A stretch of DNA of 64,000 nucleotides from Musa acuminata AAA Group (taxonomy: Eukaryota > Streptophyta > Magnoliopsida > Zingiberales > Musaceae): the NCBI RefSeq assembly GCF_036884655.1, contig NC_088330.1, positions 32,717,001-32,781,000 on the forward strand, read 5' to 3'. Positions 35,068 to 47,831 of this stretch are shown here, piece by piece. The notes under the pieces were generated by a model that saw only the letters and a program-made list of their open reading frames with translations, was not told where the DNA came from and did no database searches. The position numbers were made by a program, and so were the translations under genes. Every line of letters starts with the position of its first letter. The stretch's first letter is position 1.

Positions 35068-36648
35068 ATGGATATGGCGGCCGCCGAGCCTGCGGTTATG
35101 GACCGCGAGCGCCTGACGGCCGAAATGGCCTTCAGGGACTCCTCCATTGTCATCAAGATCCACCGGCGTTTGCCCGACTTCCTCCATTCCGTCAATCTCA
35201 AGTACGTCAAGCTCGGCCTGGGCTACACCAGTATCCCCACGTCTTACTTGCTGGTCTCTCTCCTCGTTTCCGCCGTCGCCGCCACGCTCCGGCTCGACCG
35301 GGTGCTCATGGCCACGTCGGTCCGGCTCTCCGTGGACCCGGCTACCGGCCTCGCCTCCTTGGCGGTCGCGTTGGTCTTGCTCGGCGTCTACTACTTGAAG
35401 AGGCCGCGTCCCGTCTACTTGGTGGACTTTGCTTGCTACAAGCCCGACGACGAGCAGAAGATCTCAAAGCAGGGGTTCCTGGAGATGACCGAGTGCACAG
35501 GCATGTTCAATGAGGAGTCGCTCGACTTCCAGACCAAGATCACGAATCGGTCGGGTCTGGGGGACGAGACGTACCTGCCGCCCGGCGTGCAGTTCCGGCC
35601 GCCTCGGCTGTGCATGGCGGAAGCCCGGATGGAGGCGGAGGCCGTTATGTTTGGTTGCCTCGACGCCCTCTTCGAGGCCACCGGCGTTAACCCTCGGCGC
35701 GACATCCGCATCCTCATCGTCAACTGCAGCCTGTTTAACCCGACCCCCTCGCTGGCCTCCATGATTATCAACCGCTACAAGATACGTGAGGACGTGAAGA
35801 GCTTCAACCTGGGAGGCATGGGCTGCAGCGCGGGGCTCATCTCCATCGACCTCGCCAAGGACCTACTGCAGGCGAACCCCAACTCCTACGCCGTCGTGCT
35901 GAGCACGGAGAACATCACGCTCAACTGGTACTTCGGCAACGACCGCTCCATGCTGCTGTCCAACTGCATCTTCCGGATGGGGGGCGCGGCCATGTTGCTA
36001 TCGAACCGGCGGGCGGACGCGGGGCGTGCCAAGTACAAGCTGGTGCACACGGTGCGGACGCACAAGGGAGCGGACGACAGCTGCTACGGGTGCGTCTACC
36101 AGCGGGAGGACGGCCGCGGGGCCGTCGGAGTGTCCCTGGCCCGGGAGCTGATGGCCGTCGCCGGGGACGCACTCAAGACCAACATCACCACGCTGGGGCC
36201 CCTGGTGCTCCCGCTGTCGGAGCAGCTCAAATTCCTGGCGACGCTGGTGGGGCGGCGAGTGCTAAGGCTAAGGAGCGTACGGCCCTACATCCCGGACTTC
36301 CGGCGGGCTTTCGATCACTACTGCGTGCACGCCGGAGGGCGGGCGGTGCTGGAGGAGATACAGAAGAACCTAGGGCTGTCGGCGACGGACATTGAGCCGT
36401 CCCGGAGCGTGCTGCACCGGTTCGGCAACACCAGCAGCAGCTCGCTGTGGTACGAGCTGGCGTACGCAGAGGCCAAGGGGTGGGTGCGCCGGGGGCACCG
36501 TGTGTGGCAGATCGGCTTCGGGTCCGGGTTCAAGTGCAACAGTGCGGTGTGGTGGGCGCTGCGCGACGTCCCGCCCGTGGACGCCGGCGGTCGCGGGCGC
36601 TGCAACCCATGGTCGGATTGCGTCGACCGCTACCCGATTAAGGGATAG
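35068..36648 (+). CDS. KCS: 3-ketoacyl-CoA synthase (FAE1-type condensing enzyme)
   Basis: KCS catalyses the rate-limiting condensation of malonyl-CoA with a long-chain acyl-CoA in the endoplasmic reticulum elongase, feeding cuticular waxes, suberin and sphingolipids. The gene is a single exon of 526 codons from the ATG at 35068 ([16 protein letters not shown]); the upstream in-frame extension has no better ATG. Two hydrophobic segments near residues 52-76 and 94-110 are the expected N-terminal membrane anchors. All catalytic residues known from FAE1 are present with conserved spacing: Cys253 ([10 protein letters not shown]), His332, His417, His421 (HYCVHAGGR), His450 and Asn454 ([13 protein letters not shown]). 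The C-terminal [16 protein letters not shown] motif is intact. Third codon positions are almost all G or C. The specific KCS subclass, and so chain-length preference, was not resolved. Confidence 0.96.
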   Translation: MDMAAAEPAVMDRERLTAEMAFRDSSIVIKIHRRLPDFLHSVNLKYVKLGLGYTSIPTSYLLVSLLVSAVAATLRLDRVLMATSVRLSVDPATGLASLAVALVLLGVYYLKRPRPVYLVDFACYKPDDEQKISKQGFLEMTECTGMFNEESLDFQTKITNRSGLGDETYLPPGVQFRPPRLCMAEARMEAEAVMFGCLDALFEATGVNPRRDIRILIVNCSLFNPTPSLASMIINRYKIREDVKSFNLGGMGCSAGLISIDLAKDLLQANPNSYAVVLSTENITLNWYFGNDRSMLLSNCIFRMGGAAMLLSNRRADAGRAKYKLVHTVRTHKGADDSCYGCVYQREDGRGAVGVSLARELMAVAGDALKTNITTLGPLVLPLSEQLKFLATLVGRRVLRLRSVRPYIPDFRRAFDHYCVHAGGRAVLEEIQKNLGLSATDIEPSRSVLHRFGNTSSSSLWYELAYAEAKGWVRRGHRVWQIGFGSGFKCNSAVWWALRDVPPVDAGGRGRCNPWSDCVDRYPIKG

Positions 36649-36759
36649 GCCTACAGTAAGCAAAAGGCAAGCTTACAGCTTTCTTTTGCTTCTTAAGCTT
36701 CTACTATTACTGTTTGGTGCTGCAGCTGTTGCCCAAATTAACAGCTGTTGCATATACTT

Positions 36760-36763
<4 letters not shown>

Positions 36764-36795
<32 letters not shown>

Positions 36796-36855
36796 TATAT
36801 ATATATATATAATATAATATATATATATATATATAATATTATATATATATATATA

Positions 36856-36922
<67 letters not shown>
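36764..36922. repeat. Long (AT)n microsatellite downstream of KCS
   Basis: About 160 bases of nearly pure AT/TA, broken by several AATATTAT and AATATAAT interruptions. It begins about 115 bp after the KCS stop codon and can fold into cruciform or hairpin structures. Length polymorphism and assembly error are both likely here. Confidence 0.95.
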
Positions 36923-36925
<3 letters not shown>

Positions 36926-37499
36926 ACAAATAACATTCTCAGTTAAACTGATCAAAGTTACTGTACAATAAATAGACTTGACATAATTAAGTTTGTTAGA
37001 TTACTGGTCATATCCAGTACATATAATCTAACTCTTCTGTGAGACTATTTTTAATTCATGCATGAATATTTTCAATCGAAATGATCTATTTATCATTTTT
37101 ATTCATTATTGGAGAGTCGAGTCGATCGATCCTTTTTATCTTTTTTTTTTTTTTTTGAATTCGATCATCAATGAAAGAATGAATGAATAGTTTTACGGAA
37201 AAAAGAAAACGTAATGGATCTAAACAGCCCACTTTTTATTCTTTTATTGCCTGATATCATCAAATTGTTCATCAGTATTTGATATTGATCCCACATCTAA
37301 TTCAGGATATATATTATTCACTATCACTTACTCTTTTTAATCTCTAGATCTTTTTTTTAATTTGTTATTACAAAGCCTACTTTATATATAATATATGTAT
37401 ATATTTCGTATATAGTTTGTTAATATTTTAATAATATTTTCCTAAGTTATTTTTAAAAAAAATAATGAAAAACGTATAAAACTCAATGACATTTTTTAG

Positions 37500-37828
37500 A
37501 TGTTATTTCGGCATCCAACGAGGTGTTTATAAATGTGCTCAATCTATATTCAACATCTTCGATATGGGTGGGACATGCTTAGATGACACGTCACTTTCGA
37601 TTGTCAAAGATCATGATGCTAATGGATTGATGATTGTGATAACAATCAAAGATCTTCCACAATAATAACCTCAACAATAGTAAGATCTCCCCGACTACAT
37701 GATGAGATATCGTAAATATGTTGAGGAAGAAAAATTCTCCCTTCCAAATATGTATAAATATAGAGTATTGTGTATTGTTTCAATGTAATCTTCTTCTTTA
37801 TATTTCATTTCTATCATAGTATCAGAGT
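37500..37828 (+). mobile_element. LTR end with primer-binding site (Copia-like remnant)
   Basis: A TATAAATA box near 37751-37758 is followed by a GAGTATTGTGTATTG transcription-start-like region and a T/C-rich stretch ending in TTTCTATCATAGTATCAGAGTT. TAGTATCAGAG (37817-37827) is close to the tRNA-Met primer-binding site TGGTATCAGAG. This arrangement is that of the 3' part of a 5' LTR plus its primer-binding site. No coding sequence follows, so the element is truncated or a near-solo LTR. The left boundary is a guess. Confidence 0.5.
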
Positions 37829-38727
37829 TATCGTCGTGAAGGCCACCACCGAATCTCGGCTCCTTCTTTAGACCGTGACTCCATCTCAATCGCTCGACTT
37901 CACGAATCTAATAATAATAATAATAATTTAATTATTAATTAATTAATGCTCGAATGATATACATAACTATTTTCATCATTGATTGATGGAGTCTTTAACA
38001 CAATTACACTATACTGTAAAAAAAAAAATGTTCCATGTATGTCCTCAAGGAGTTTCTAGCTAAATATATATTTTAAACTCTGAAATCGAGTTCACTGACT
38101 TCATACTAATTTAAGAATTATAGGATCTTATCGATACACTTCTAATATAATTTTATAAAATCTCGATACGTTTAACTTATGTCCAACTCAGAATTGAATC
38201 TCAATTGACTCCAAACTCCTATTATATATCTTGTTATATATTTATTTTAAATTATCATTTCGTCACTTTTTAAGATTTTTTATCATAAAATTAATATATT
38301 TTTGTTGAATATCAAAATGACATTCCGAATCTTAAAGATGTTAGAAACAATTATTCTAAAATATTGTATTAATAATTATTTACTTTTAGTCTCTCATTTA
38401 ATCACTTGTATTATGGAATCTATATCATATACATGCACAACTTAATTTGTCAAGCCTCGTAATTGCATTGAAAAATATTTAATTTACTATTCTAACGCCA
38501 CACTCGTGGAGAGTTAGAGAGAGTTGTGGTCTCCCATAAGAAACTACAGATGAATCGTGTTCGTGTTTGACATAACCACGTGGATTACGATTCAAAACGA
38601 ATATTAAATACCATGTGGACCATTGAACTCGAGCTTCATCATAAATCGACACCTTGTGGAAGCTTAAATGTCTTCTTGGAAGGATAGAATTGATGGTACG
38701 AGAATTGCATAAAGTAAGTACATTTAT

Positions 38728-38918
38728 TGTAATACTCCTTATTAGTCCCACATCGAAAGTAGATAAAATTAAAATTAATTAAGATTAACTTATAACGATC
38801 TAACGAGTATATTATTATAAATTTTAATTTATATATTTTGATTAGTAATTTAGATCAAACAAAGTTGATAGGTTAATTAGCTTATCAGGTCCGGATCGTG
38901 ACATTTGGTATCAGAATC
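38728..38918 (+). mobile_element. LTR remnant ending in a primer-binding site
   Basis: It begins near TGTAATACTCC and AGTCCCACATCGAAAG, a string that recurs in plant LTRs. It ends in GATCGTGACATTTGGTATCAGAATCG. The TGGTATCAGA core (38906-38915) matches the tRNA-Met primer-binding site. No gag-pol sequence is recognisable downstream. Confidence 0.5.
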
Positions 38919-40189
38919 GCGCCACCAGGGTCGTTATTATTAGCGTTGTTTAATGATCGGTTGCCATGGAGTTGCAGGATGGCCATTAATGTTGCCACAA
39001 CTACTACCTTACATCGATGGCAATGCTTGCGTTTAGTCATTCATAGTTAAATGGTCTCGGAATCCATTGCCACAACCACTAGGGATGGACACATACCTGC
39101 CTTATAAATTTTGTTTGTGCACGTCTGTCTATTCTTCTGCACCTACAATTTTTAGATTTTGGTTAGATGGTGGCATCCAAATTAATTGCCACGACGAGTG
39201 TGAGATGGATGGACACATAACCAACGTATAGATGTTACTTGTTCTTCTTCTTCTTATTGGATAGTCTTGTAATGTGTCATGGCAACCGCAAGTGAATGGA
39301 ACAGAATAGAATAGCAAAGTATTTGTTTGTTCATATCAAATATAACCTTTCACTGTCCCATAGCAATTGCATGAGATGGAAAAGAGAGAAAGTCGATCGA
39401 TCGACGATGGATTGATGTCGTACAAGACGACGAGCCAATCGGAAATTTTATTTTAATTAGAGAAAAGACACTGTATTAATTGTCGCGAGTCTTCTCACCT
39501 AATACCCGAATTAACTGTGGCAACTACGATGTATGGTTATGAAGTGCACGATAAGCCATAGGACTTGGTAATGTAATTAATGTAACATCAATTAAATTTG
39601 GATGCACGACTCATAAAATTATAGTTGATATGGTCATTAATTTTAGACTCCACGTATAAACATCAATCGATGTCTATTGAATGTGTTATGATGATGGAAA
39701 GCCTATGGGACATACTACTCCTTTGTGACAACTAAAGAAAATATTTCATCATTAAATCGATGATTTTAATGTTTAGGTTATATAAAATACTTTCTTCATT
39801 CTAAGTTTACTAAATAAATATCAAAATTTTACAAATATTTTACGACCACTAACTTAATCACTATAAGGGTTTTATCGGAGACACTCTCGATATAATATTT
39901 ATAGAAACGTAATGAATAAAATATGAGATATGAATATTTTCTACAAGATCCGATTATTCATGAATAATTTTGCATTATTTCTCGATCGAATTAGGTACTA
40001 TAGAAAACTTCATATTGATTGTTTAACTAATCAACCCAATGTTGCACTTAGCTTCCTCAAGAGCTATCATTTCAGCCACAACCACCCCCGACCTATTCTA
40101 AGGTACTCCACCGACAAGATGAGTCCTACCTTACATGAACAATTATAAATAAATAAATATATTAATGACATAAAACACAAGGTTTGGTA

Positions 40190-40325
40190 AGCAGTCAAGT
40201 GGCTCTCAAAATCAATCATCTTTCACTTAATAAATATAAAATTAATCTCTTGTCACATTTAGGATCTTAAATGATCTTAAAATCAATCATCTTTCACTTA
40301 GCAGTCAAGTGGCTCTCAAATGATC
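40190..40325. repeat. Interspersed duplication of two short blocks
   Basis: A GCAGTCAAGTGGCTCTCAAA block occurs near 40192 and 40301, and an AATCAATCATCTTTCACTTA block occurs near 40210 and 40282, in swapped order. This looks like a local rearrangement of an LTR-type sequence. Confidence 0.75.
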
Positions 40326-40490
40326 TTATATACTCATATATCGAGCATTTTCAACCATTTTACAAGGAAGCATCAAAGAATGGTATTCTCTTTTTTTTTT
40401 CTCATATTAATAATATCTTTTAGAGAGTTGTTTTAAGAATTCGGGTTCCACCTCATTAGTAGTCAATAAGCAAGAAGTCTATAGTATCTC

Positions 40491-40536
40491 CATTCATTCA
40501 TTCATTCATTCATTCATTTATTCATTCATTCATTCA
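40491..40536. repeat. (CATT)n tetranucleotide microsatellite
   Basis: About eleven CATT units with a single TTTA interruption in the middle. Confidence 0.95.
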
Positions 40537-40820
40537 ACAAGGCAAGGATCAGCCCATTCAAGTGGTCGACCCTAATCCTTATGTATACCTTTACTAAGAA
40601 CTTGAAGTCATCACAATTCCTTTAATCGATAGTCAAGAAGCCCCTGATGATGTTCTCTAACCTACTATAAAGGGTGAATTGACATGTAGCAATTGAATTC
40701 CTGAATTGGTGAAAAAGTAAGAGAATAGTAAGGAGCAGTTTAGAGATGAATAATATTCATGATTTTGACCTTTGTTATCTCGTTAAGCGGAGTTGTCACT
40801 TCAGCGGGAATGTAAGCTAA

Positions 40821-41436
40821 GGGTGGCATCTCATTCCAAAATTGATCTCACTCACTTGAATTGACAATAGCTTTACCTCTTGGGATCATTATTACTACCT
40901 CTTTAAAAATAATGATTTATTACCATTTTCTCAAGTCGGTTATATTTTCAAAATCATCACATCCTTCACGATGATTGCATTCTAAAGAGAGTCGTTTTAG
41001 ATCTTATGTTCTCAAGATGGTTACACCTTTAGATTAGTTATTCTTATAAGAGAAATGGTCTTCGTAAAGTTGATTATACCTTTAAGTCTTCTACACCCTC
41101 AAGTTGATTCATTTGCTACAGGGTGACATTTTATTCCAATATCAAAAGATGATCCACTCACTTAAATTGACAACAGTGTTACCTCTTTGGATCATTATCA
41201 CTATCTCTTTAGAAATAATAATTTATTATTATTATTATTATTTTAAGTTGGTCATATTTTCAAAACCATTACATGATGATTGCATCATGAAGAGAGTCAT
41301 CTTTAAATCTTATCTTTAAATCTTATGTTCTCAAGATGGTTACATCTTAAAATTGGTTATTCTTATAAGAGAAATGATTTTTGTGACGTAGATTATACCT
41401 TTAAGTCTTATACATCTTCAAATTAGTTGTTTTCTT
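40821..41436. repeat. Direct tandem duplication of about 300 bp
   Basis: Copy 1 (about 40821-41120) and copy 2 (about 41121-41436) share GGGTGRCAT, CTCACTTRAATTGACAA, TGTTCTCAAGATGGTTACA, TTATTCTTATAAGAGAAATG and ATTATACCTTTAAGTCTT in the same order. Copy 2 contains a TTA-type microsatellite near 41220-41242 that copy 1 lacks, and a doubled TTTAAATCTTATC unit near 41300. No coding potential is seen. Confidence 0.85.
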
Positions 41437-41689
41437 GAGTTAGCACACATTGACCTTTATGACAATTTGAAGGGAGGGCTAATAGCTGGCTTCTCATATC
41501 AGACCTCATTAGATTATGTGAGCTCCTCTCATGCTATATGTGGCTCGAACTCACCAAGTTTGGGGAATTCCTCTCATCCCATATGAATTGAACCCAAGAC
41601 TTTCTTTTTACAAATAAAGCCCTTTACAATCATATCATCCTCACATATATTAAAATTACTAATAAAATTTACATGAGGCAATATATCTC

Positions 41690-42310
41690 TTTTATACAAG
41701 ATTCTTTTGCTTGGGTTTAAGAAACATCTTAAGTTTTTGATATACTAATGAGTCCCTTTTGCATATGATATGTTCATCCATAAAAATAGTATCGTAAACA
41801 TTCAATGCAAACCAATATATTCCCTTTACAAGGATCTCACTCTCTAAAAAAGAACATATGAAATGTACGATATGATCAAAACAACTCCTTTGTAATCTCA
41901 CTCTCTAAAAAAGAGCATATGAAATGTTCGATATGACCAAAACAACTCTTTTGTAATGCCTCTTCCTAAGATAGAAAATATTTGAAGCACTCAACGTAAC
42001 TAACATGTCCCCTCTTGTGCATGATGCATCGCCTAAACAAAAATAGATCTGAAGTGACCAACATACTTCTTTACATATAATGTATCTGCTTAGGGCAAAA
42101 AAACCTCTGAAATACCATGCATACCAAAGCATCTCTTTTGTGTTTATTACATCCATCCTATACGAAAAAAAAGAAAAATTAAAAACGTTTGACACAACCA
42201 ACACGTCTATTTTTCACATGATATATTCATCGATATCTAGAGAACCGAACCTAACTAGCCACAAGGTATTCCTCTTATATATGATGTATCTATCTAGAAC
42301 AAAAAAATTA
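41690..42310. repeat. Degenerate tandem repeat array (minisatellite, unit about 60-80 bp)
   Basis: Units of the form (T/C)CTCTTTT-CATATGATGTATC-...-ARAAATA-TTTGAA-ACCAACA recur about eight times with strong divergence. The clearest pair is exactly 61 bp apart: 41835-41895 and 41896-41957 both read TCTCACTCTCTAAAAAAGAR followed by CATATGAAATGT and ending CAAAACAACTC. The rest is recognisable only by recurring half-motifs. Confidence 0.65.
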
Positions 42311-43243
42311 ATAATAATAACACTTAAATGCAAGTAGTAACCCATTGGGATTCAACACTGGAGTCTGGTCATCATCAACACCTACTAAACATGCTACATC
42401 AACTTTTGATGTCATAAAAAAGCAAAGTTATATCAGTATGGCACCTAAAAGAAGGCTTTCCTCGTTAGATTGATAGTTGCAAAACTAATGTCATATAAAC
42501 GTGCTTCTCTAAGGGGTGAAATGCCAGTCAAACACAAAGCTAGCTGGTTCTCCATCAAAAGAAGGACGTAATCAATCAATCAAGAGGTTCTTCGTCTAGA
42601 ATGAACAAACATGCACTGATTTGATTATCAAGGAGGTTTTGTTGGATAACAAAGAAAGTAAGATAATCTAAGATGGATACATTCTCTGCCCTCAAATTCA
42701 AGTGAAACACAAGAACTTTTACCCTCGACCAATCCAACTTCTTTTACTCTTCAAAATAGAATAATTATATCACCTTGGATTGATCATCAAAATTGACCAT
42801 TTCAATAGTATATACACTCATTGGTAAAATAAAGGAATTAGTAGAGTCCAACAACTGTAAATATTGCCCACTTATTGTGCTCACCAATTCATGCCCATCC
42901 ATTACAGTCGCTTCCTTATTAACTCGATGCACATGGATTTCCAAGGAACTTATCAAACAAGTATTAATATCTTGTAAACTCATGGGAAGAAAGAGATGGT
43001 GGCATGGGCGTTGGATGCCCAGCAACGGGATTTCAATACACTTATTGCTCGAGTTTACTAGAATCTGGACGTGCCAAAAGCCGAAGCAAAATTGGCAGTA
43101 GTAAATCAAGGTATATAACCATACTCTCAACAAATTTCACCAAAATTTGGATGACCACAGGCTGTAAGAAATAAAATTTCCTCATCTAAAACAGGTCAAA
43201 TCCAACCTCTGGAGTGGATAAAATGACTAATGAACAAAGCAGA
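42311..43243. other. Intergenic region next to the DAPB 3' end
   Basis: No gene is recognised. Overlapping open frames at 42765-43133 (minus) and 42793-43101 (plus) cover the same bases and neither resembles a known protein. The right end should contain the 3' UTR of the minus-strand reductase gene. Confidence 0.4.
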
Positions 43244-46200
43244 TCACCGCATGTTTCCCTCTCGCAGAACATCAATCATGTCATATATTCTCTGTTCAGC
43301 CTTGGACCGGACCTGCATCAGTGTAATGAGTATAATGTAACACACACTTGATTCAGATGGGGGGTGCAATATCAAGAAAAGGAAAAAGAAAGTAGATCAG
43401 ACCTTCTTGAAAAGGAAAACAGCAGCATCAACACTTCCCTCGGCATAGATTGAGCGGCCACAGACATTATGCTGGAACTCAAAAGAAACCCTGCTCCAGA
43501 AATCGATGTATCATTTCATGCCAAATGAAGTTGGAGAAGTAATGAGTTACAGTGTGAAGGATTACGTCTCATCAGGTGATGTGAGATGGTACAAATGAAA
43601 TGCATGACCAGAGAGGTGCTCTTCTGGGACACCCACCATCTCAAGTTGCTTCTTAGGGTCTCTGATCTGCTTAATCTGTTCAACATAAAGCATGTTTGAT
43701 ACAGGTCAACTAGATACATTGATTTGCTGTCACGTGATGAAAATAGTTGACTGCAAATCTTCATGAATCATTTCCATAAATCTTGGAAAGAGATGGTTGA
43801 AAACATTTTTGTCCACAAGTTGAAGTGCTAAAAGGTTGGACTTTTCAACAAAGATAAAAAGTACATTCAAGATTAGTGCTCAAATACAGAAGCAAAGCTT
43901 AATTTTGAGTTGGAACCAGCAGCTAGGTGCCTTTACCAAAGCTCGAGTAAACATGGTATCAATTACTAGATTAATGCTTCTCCACCTACTAACTAAAAGA
44001 GTCATCTATAACTCACCTGTTTCATATCAAATGAGACACCAAGCTTCTGAAAGCATGAAATGACAGCTTTTGCTGTGCCAGAAGTATCCAGTTTGCTTGC
44101 TTGATGCGACTCCATCACCTGTAGAAACGCTAGTTTTAAGAAACTTTGTTAAGGTTCTAGCACAATGACTTCTGCATCATATCTTGATAAAATTCACAAG
44201 TAATTCAGAATCACAAAATGTCATGAACTGGTTTAAACTCTCAACATTATTTCCACTGGAGCTCTCAAAAATTAACTGACAAAATCATAAATATCTGCAA
44301 TCTGTAGCCATATTTGCCATCACCTTTACCATGGTTGAATGATTGCAATCCATAGTGCTAATAGCAATTCCAGAAACATGAAAGATATACATATTGAAAT
44401 ACAGTAGTTTCTTTGTATTGATCAATATTCTGAGACAAAGAAAGTGTTATCAATATTCATCTTCAATGAAAATCCAATTATTGAATAATATAACAACAAT
44501 AAGAGAAAAATATTTTATCACCAAGCTTCCACTTTTTAGTAACTTCTTCACTGCATAGTGGATATTACTGGAAGCAAGAGCAAAAGCAGTTTGGCGGATG
44601 TGAGACAAGGACCGGAGACCATGATTTAATGAAATGAAGTGTTTTATCGTTGTCAAGGAACATGCCACTATTCTTTTCTCATTTGTAATAATCTAGAATT
44701 CACCATTGGGTTATGATTAAGAATTTCCACAAGCATGGCTTCTATTGTTTTGACAAGAATGGGTCAATTACCATTACCAAAGATAGCAATCATCAACATG
44801 ACGGTCAACCTTCTTAATGGGAAGTGGATGAAAAAAGAAAATTCTTAGTTCGCTACTTTGCATGTTGCATTCATCTGCTACTGAACAATCTTTGTTGATG
44901 CACTGCATTGTATTCTTCTCTTTAACCATCTTACAACTAGGATAAAAGTCTGTCATAACTTTCTTGCAAGTTTCCCAGTTAGAACGATAAAGTAGAATAA
45001 CCAATTAGTCATAATTATTTTGTTAATAAATTTCTTAAATCTTCCAAGTTAAACAAAGAATCCTTTTTTTAATCTCAGTTCATTTTTACTTCTTAAGAAC
45101 TGAAGTGTGACAATTTTCATATACCTCCAATTTATAGCCTGAAAATGCTCCAGGAAACTGATCAGCCATGATCTCCATCGCTGCAATAAATGCTACAACC
45201 TAATAAAAGAAAGATGATTTGCATGAGTTAACTACATTTAGGATTTTATATAACACCACATATCTCTTGGTTTGACTAATTTAGTGAGGCACCTGTTTCC
45301 CCATTTGTGGAGAGATTACTGCATAGACATTTGCATCCTGGACAGTCTTATACAACATGTGCCTATCCCCACCGGTTGTCCCCATTACAAACGGCAAACC
45401 AAGTTTGCAGTAAAGTTCAGCATTACCTGCATTATCAAGGAACGGATTTATTAACACAAAAATCACTCCACTAACTCATAAAGGGAACCATCATGCAAAT
45501 CATGAAACGAGAACCATAAAGAAGATTTTCAAGTGAAAAAATTAGTATTGTCAATCACATTGTATCCAATATCAAGCATGTTTCTAACACTGAACAATAT
45601 TTTACTTGCATCACTCCAAATGCCGATGTAATAACACATACATAGTGAAGCTTAAGACTATGAGCTTCAGTGCTGTAAAGGGGAAAGGTGTTATTAAATT
45701 CATTGTTTCCTGTATGTTCCTTTAGCTGCCTGTAAAAGTGTGTAACAACTAAAGAAGGAACAAGACTACAAAAACGAAAAAAGTATGAAATATATACCAT
45801 TCACAGCATCAGGAACTGTATAATCCACCACGACAACATTGGGGAACTCATGGGAGACAGAAGAAAGAACACTTTCTCTTTCAGATGGACCATGGATCTG
45901 AATCTCTGTATTGCCTACTTTTAAAGTTCTACCAGGCTTTTCTAAACTACTGAATGACACAGGAACTAACTGAAGGCCAGCAGAAAGTGCTGTTTCAGCA
46001 ACTGCTTTCCCCATTTTTCCAGTGCATCCATTCACCTGCACAAAAACAACATACAAGAAAAAGCCTCTTAATCACCAGAACTAGGCATTTTCATTCATAG
46101 TATACATGATTTCTTGGGCCAATGCTTATGCCTAAAATTCAAAAGTAACTAGCATCTGTCAAAATAGACCAAAATTCATGATTCATTTGCACACATCAAT

Positions 46201-47831
46201 TAGACGATTAAGCAGACTAGCAAACTAGCACGTACGTGATCTTTGTTCGAAGACTAAAATTTGAAAATAACAAATATTTTGGAGGAATTCCATTGTAGAT
46301 ACCTCTCAATGAAGCAAGTCCAACATAGTTATTGGATATGGAAGAGAGGAAAAATGTCCTGGAGAAAAAAAGTCCTAAGGATTTTGTTTAGGCCATATTA
46401 TATGGGTCTACTGACATGGCACCTAACAAGTTGACCCTGTAAACATATAGGAGAGCCAACAATGGAATACTCTGGCAACCTCAGGTATGACACAGGGTTT
46501 AATTTTATTGCAACCTTACCATTCCATTATTATTTTTTAATTGCATGGTGTCATACCACTATAGTTCAAAAATTATAGTTTTACAGACAAGGGTCTCGAT
46601 AAAAACATACCAGCATATCACAAGACTTTGCAAAAGGGTCTATACAGATCAAACACAATAAATTCCTAGTAATGTGTGTTCAACATACCTTTGGATTACA
46701 AGGAGCCCAATGACAACACCATGCTGACATGATATAAGATAGTTGACACAAACCTATACATCAAGCATGTGCTATCCTAGCTATAGTTAGTTTGCTGAAA
46801 CAAGTTGCACTCAACCTATACGCTTGTCTTGAAACCTATAATATTTTCATGCAACAGAAACAACATGAACCAAAGAATTCATTCTAAGGAATCAGCATTC
46901 TAACATCTAATGAAGCATGATGACTACAAAAATGCTTGCCACATCTCTGTCATACATTCTAGATTTTCAATGTGCCATGTACTTTTAAAAAAAAAAGGAA
47001 TGCATACATATCTCATCCATGTTCATGCATGTTAAGGTACAGTATATTATGTAGGACATGTATCATTTACTTAAGCACATGAACATGTTGAATATTTGCA
47101 ATATGCAATATTTGGTCAAACTTAGATTACAGATGAAGATAAGCATTATACATGGGGTTCCCTACAAGATTTCGTTTCTTCTAGGCTGCATAAGGATATT
47201 GAAATCTACGAGTATAGAAACAAGTAATACGCGAAAAAAATTGGAATTGAAATGATGACTCCATTCATACAACACTCTAAAGCATCCATCTAGTCCCAAC
47301 TAATCAGTAATGCAAAACTCCTTATGCAAAAATTAAATTACAAGTGATAGCGATGCAAAATTTTCAATCCAAAAGTTAACTGAAACAAACACTGAATGAT
47401 AACCTCACAAACTATCAGAACATTCAGTGTCAAAAAAAAAAAATTGTCCCTAAATTAGTTCTGAAGGCACTGGCAAATCGTATGATACAAAACCAAACCG
47501 TGTTCCTTTGCTAGAATTGACCCATCATGCAGAAAATCCCCACTTTTGCTTAACTACACCGCAATAGCTCCAAAAGCTATCGCCTTTAAAACCCTAAACC
47601 CCAAACCCCGCGACGGGGACTGACGAACAAGAAAAAAAGCTGTCCACATACCAGTATGGGAAAACAAAGGTTCGGAGCCGAGACATCGGCCGGTTTTTGC
47701 GGCGACTCGCTCATGAGGGCACCGACGACAACGGAAGAGCGACGCCGCGGGCTCCTCGGAGCCAAGAACAAGCGGTGGGGCGGGCGGTTTGCAAGAGGAG
47801 ATACGGCAGCCTGGGGTAGCAACGAAAACAT
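43244..47831 (-). CDS. DAPB: 4-hydroxy-tetrahydrodipicolinate reductase, plastid (DapB-type)
   Basis: This reduces hydroxytetrahydrodipicolinate with NAD(P)H in the diaminopimelate route to lysine, in plastids. Eight in-phase exons on the minus strand: 47831-47652, 46035-45798, 45426-45293, 45199-45125, 44118-44017, 43675-43566, 43490-43403 and 43312-43244. They give 331 residues. The first 40-50 residues are Arg/Ser/Pro-rich without acidic residues, as in a transit peptide. The nucleotide-binding loop is VNGCTGKMGKAVAE (about residues 61-74). PFVMGTTGGD, ISPQMGKQ and the catalytic segment MESHQASKLDTSGTAKAV follow, then SGHAFHLYHLTSPDET and the C-terminal IYDMIDVLREGNMR. The SHQ in place of the bacterial HHR is usual in plant enzymes. 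It is not the CRR1 paralogue, which has lost these motifs. The first intron is about 1.6 kb. Confidence 0.95.

Larger units (their letters stand above)
36923..40490. other. AT-rich intergenic DNA with retrotransposon remnants
   Basis: No gene is recognised. The stretch contains the two LTR-end remnants listed separately, a poly-T run near 37141-37156 and an (ATA)n-like tract near 37911-37930. The remaining short open frames have no domains. Confidence 0.5.

Noticed and set aside
35436..36663. Several open frames of about 80-130 codons overlapping KCS
   Set aside because: Shadow frames of a GC-rich single-exon gene; none shows a domain.
36738..36929. Minus-strand open frame of alternating Tyr-Ile
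   Set aside because: Pure translation of the (AT)n microsatellite.
40491..42310. CRISPR-like direct repeats
   Set aside because: The repeats are contiguous tandem or microsatellite units without unique spacers, in a plant nuclear context.
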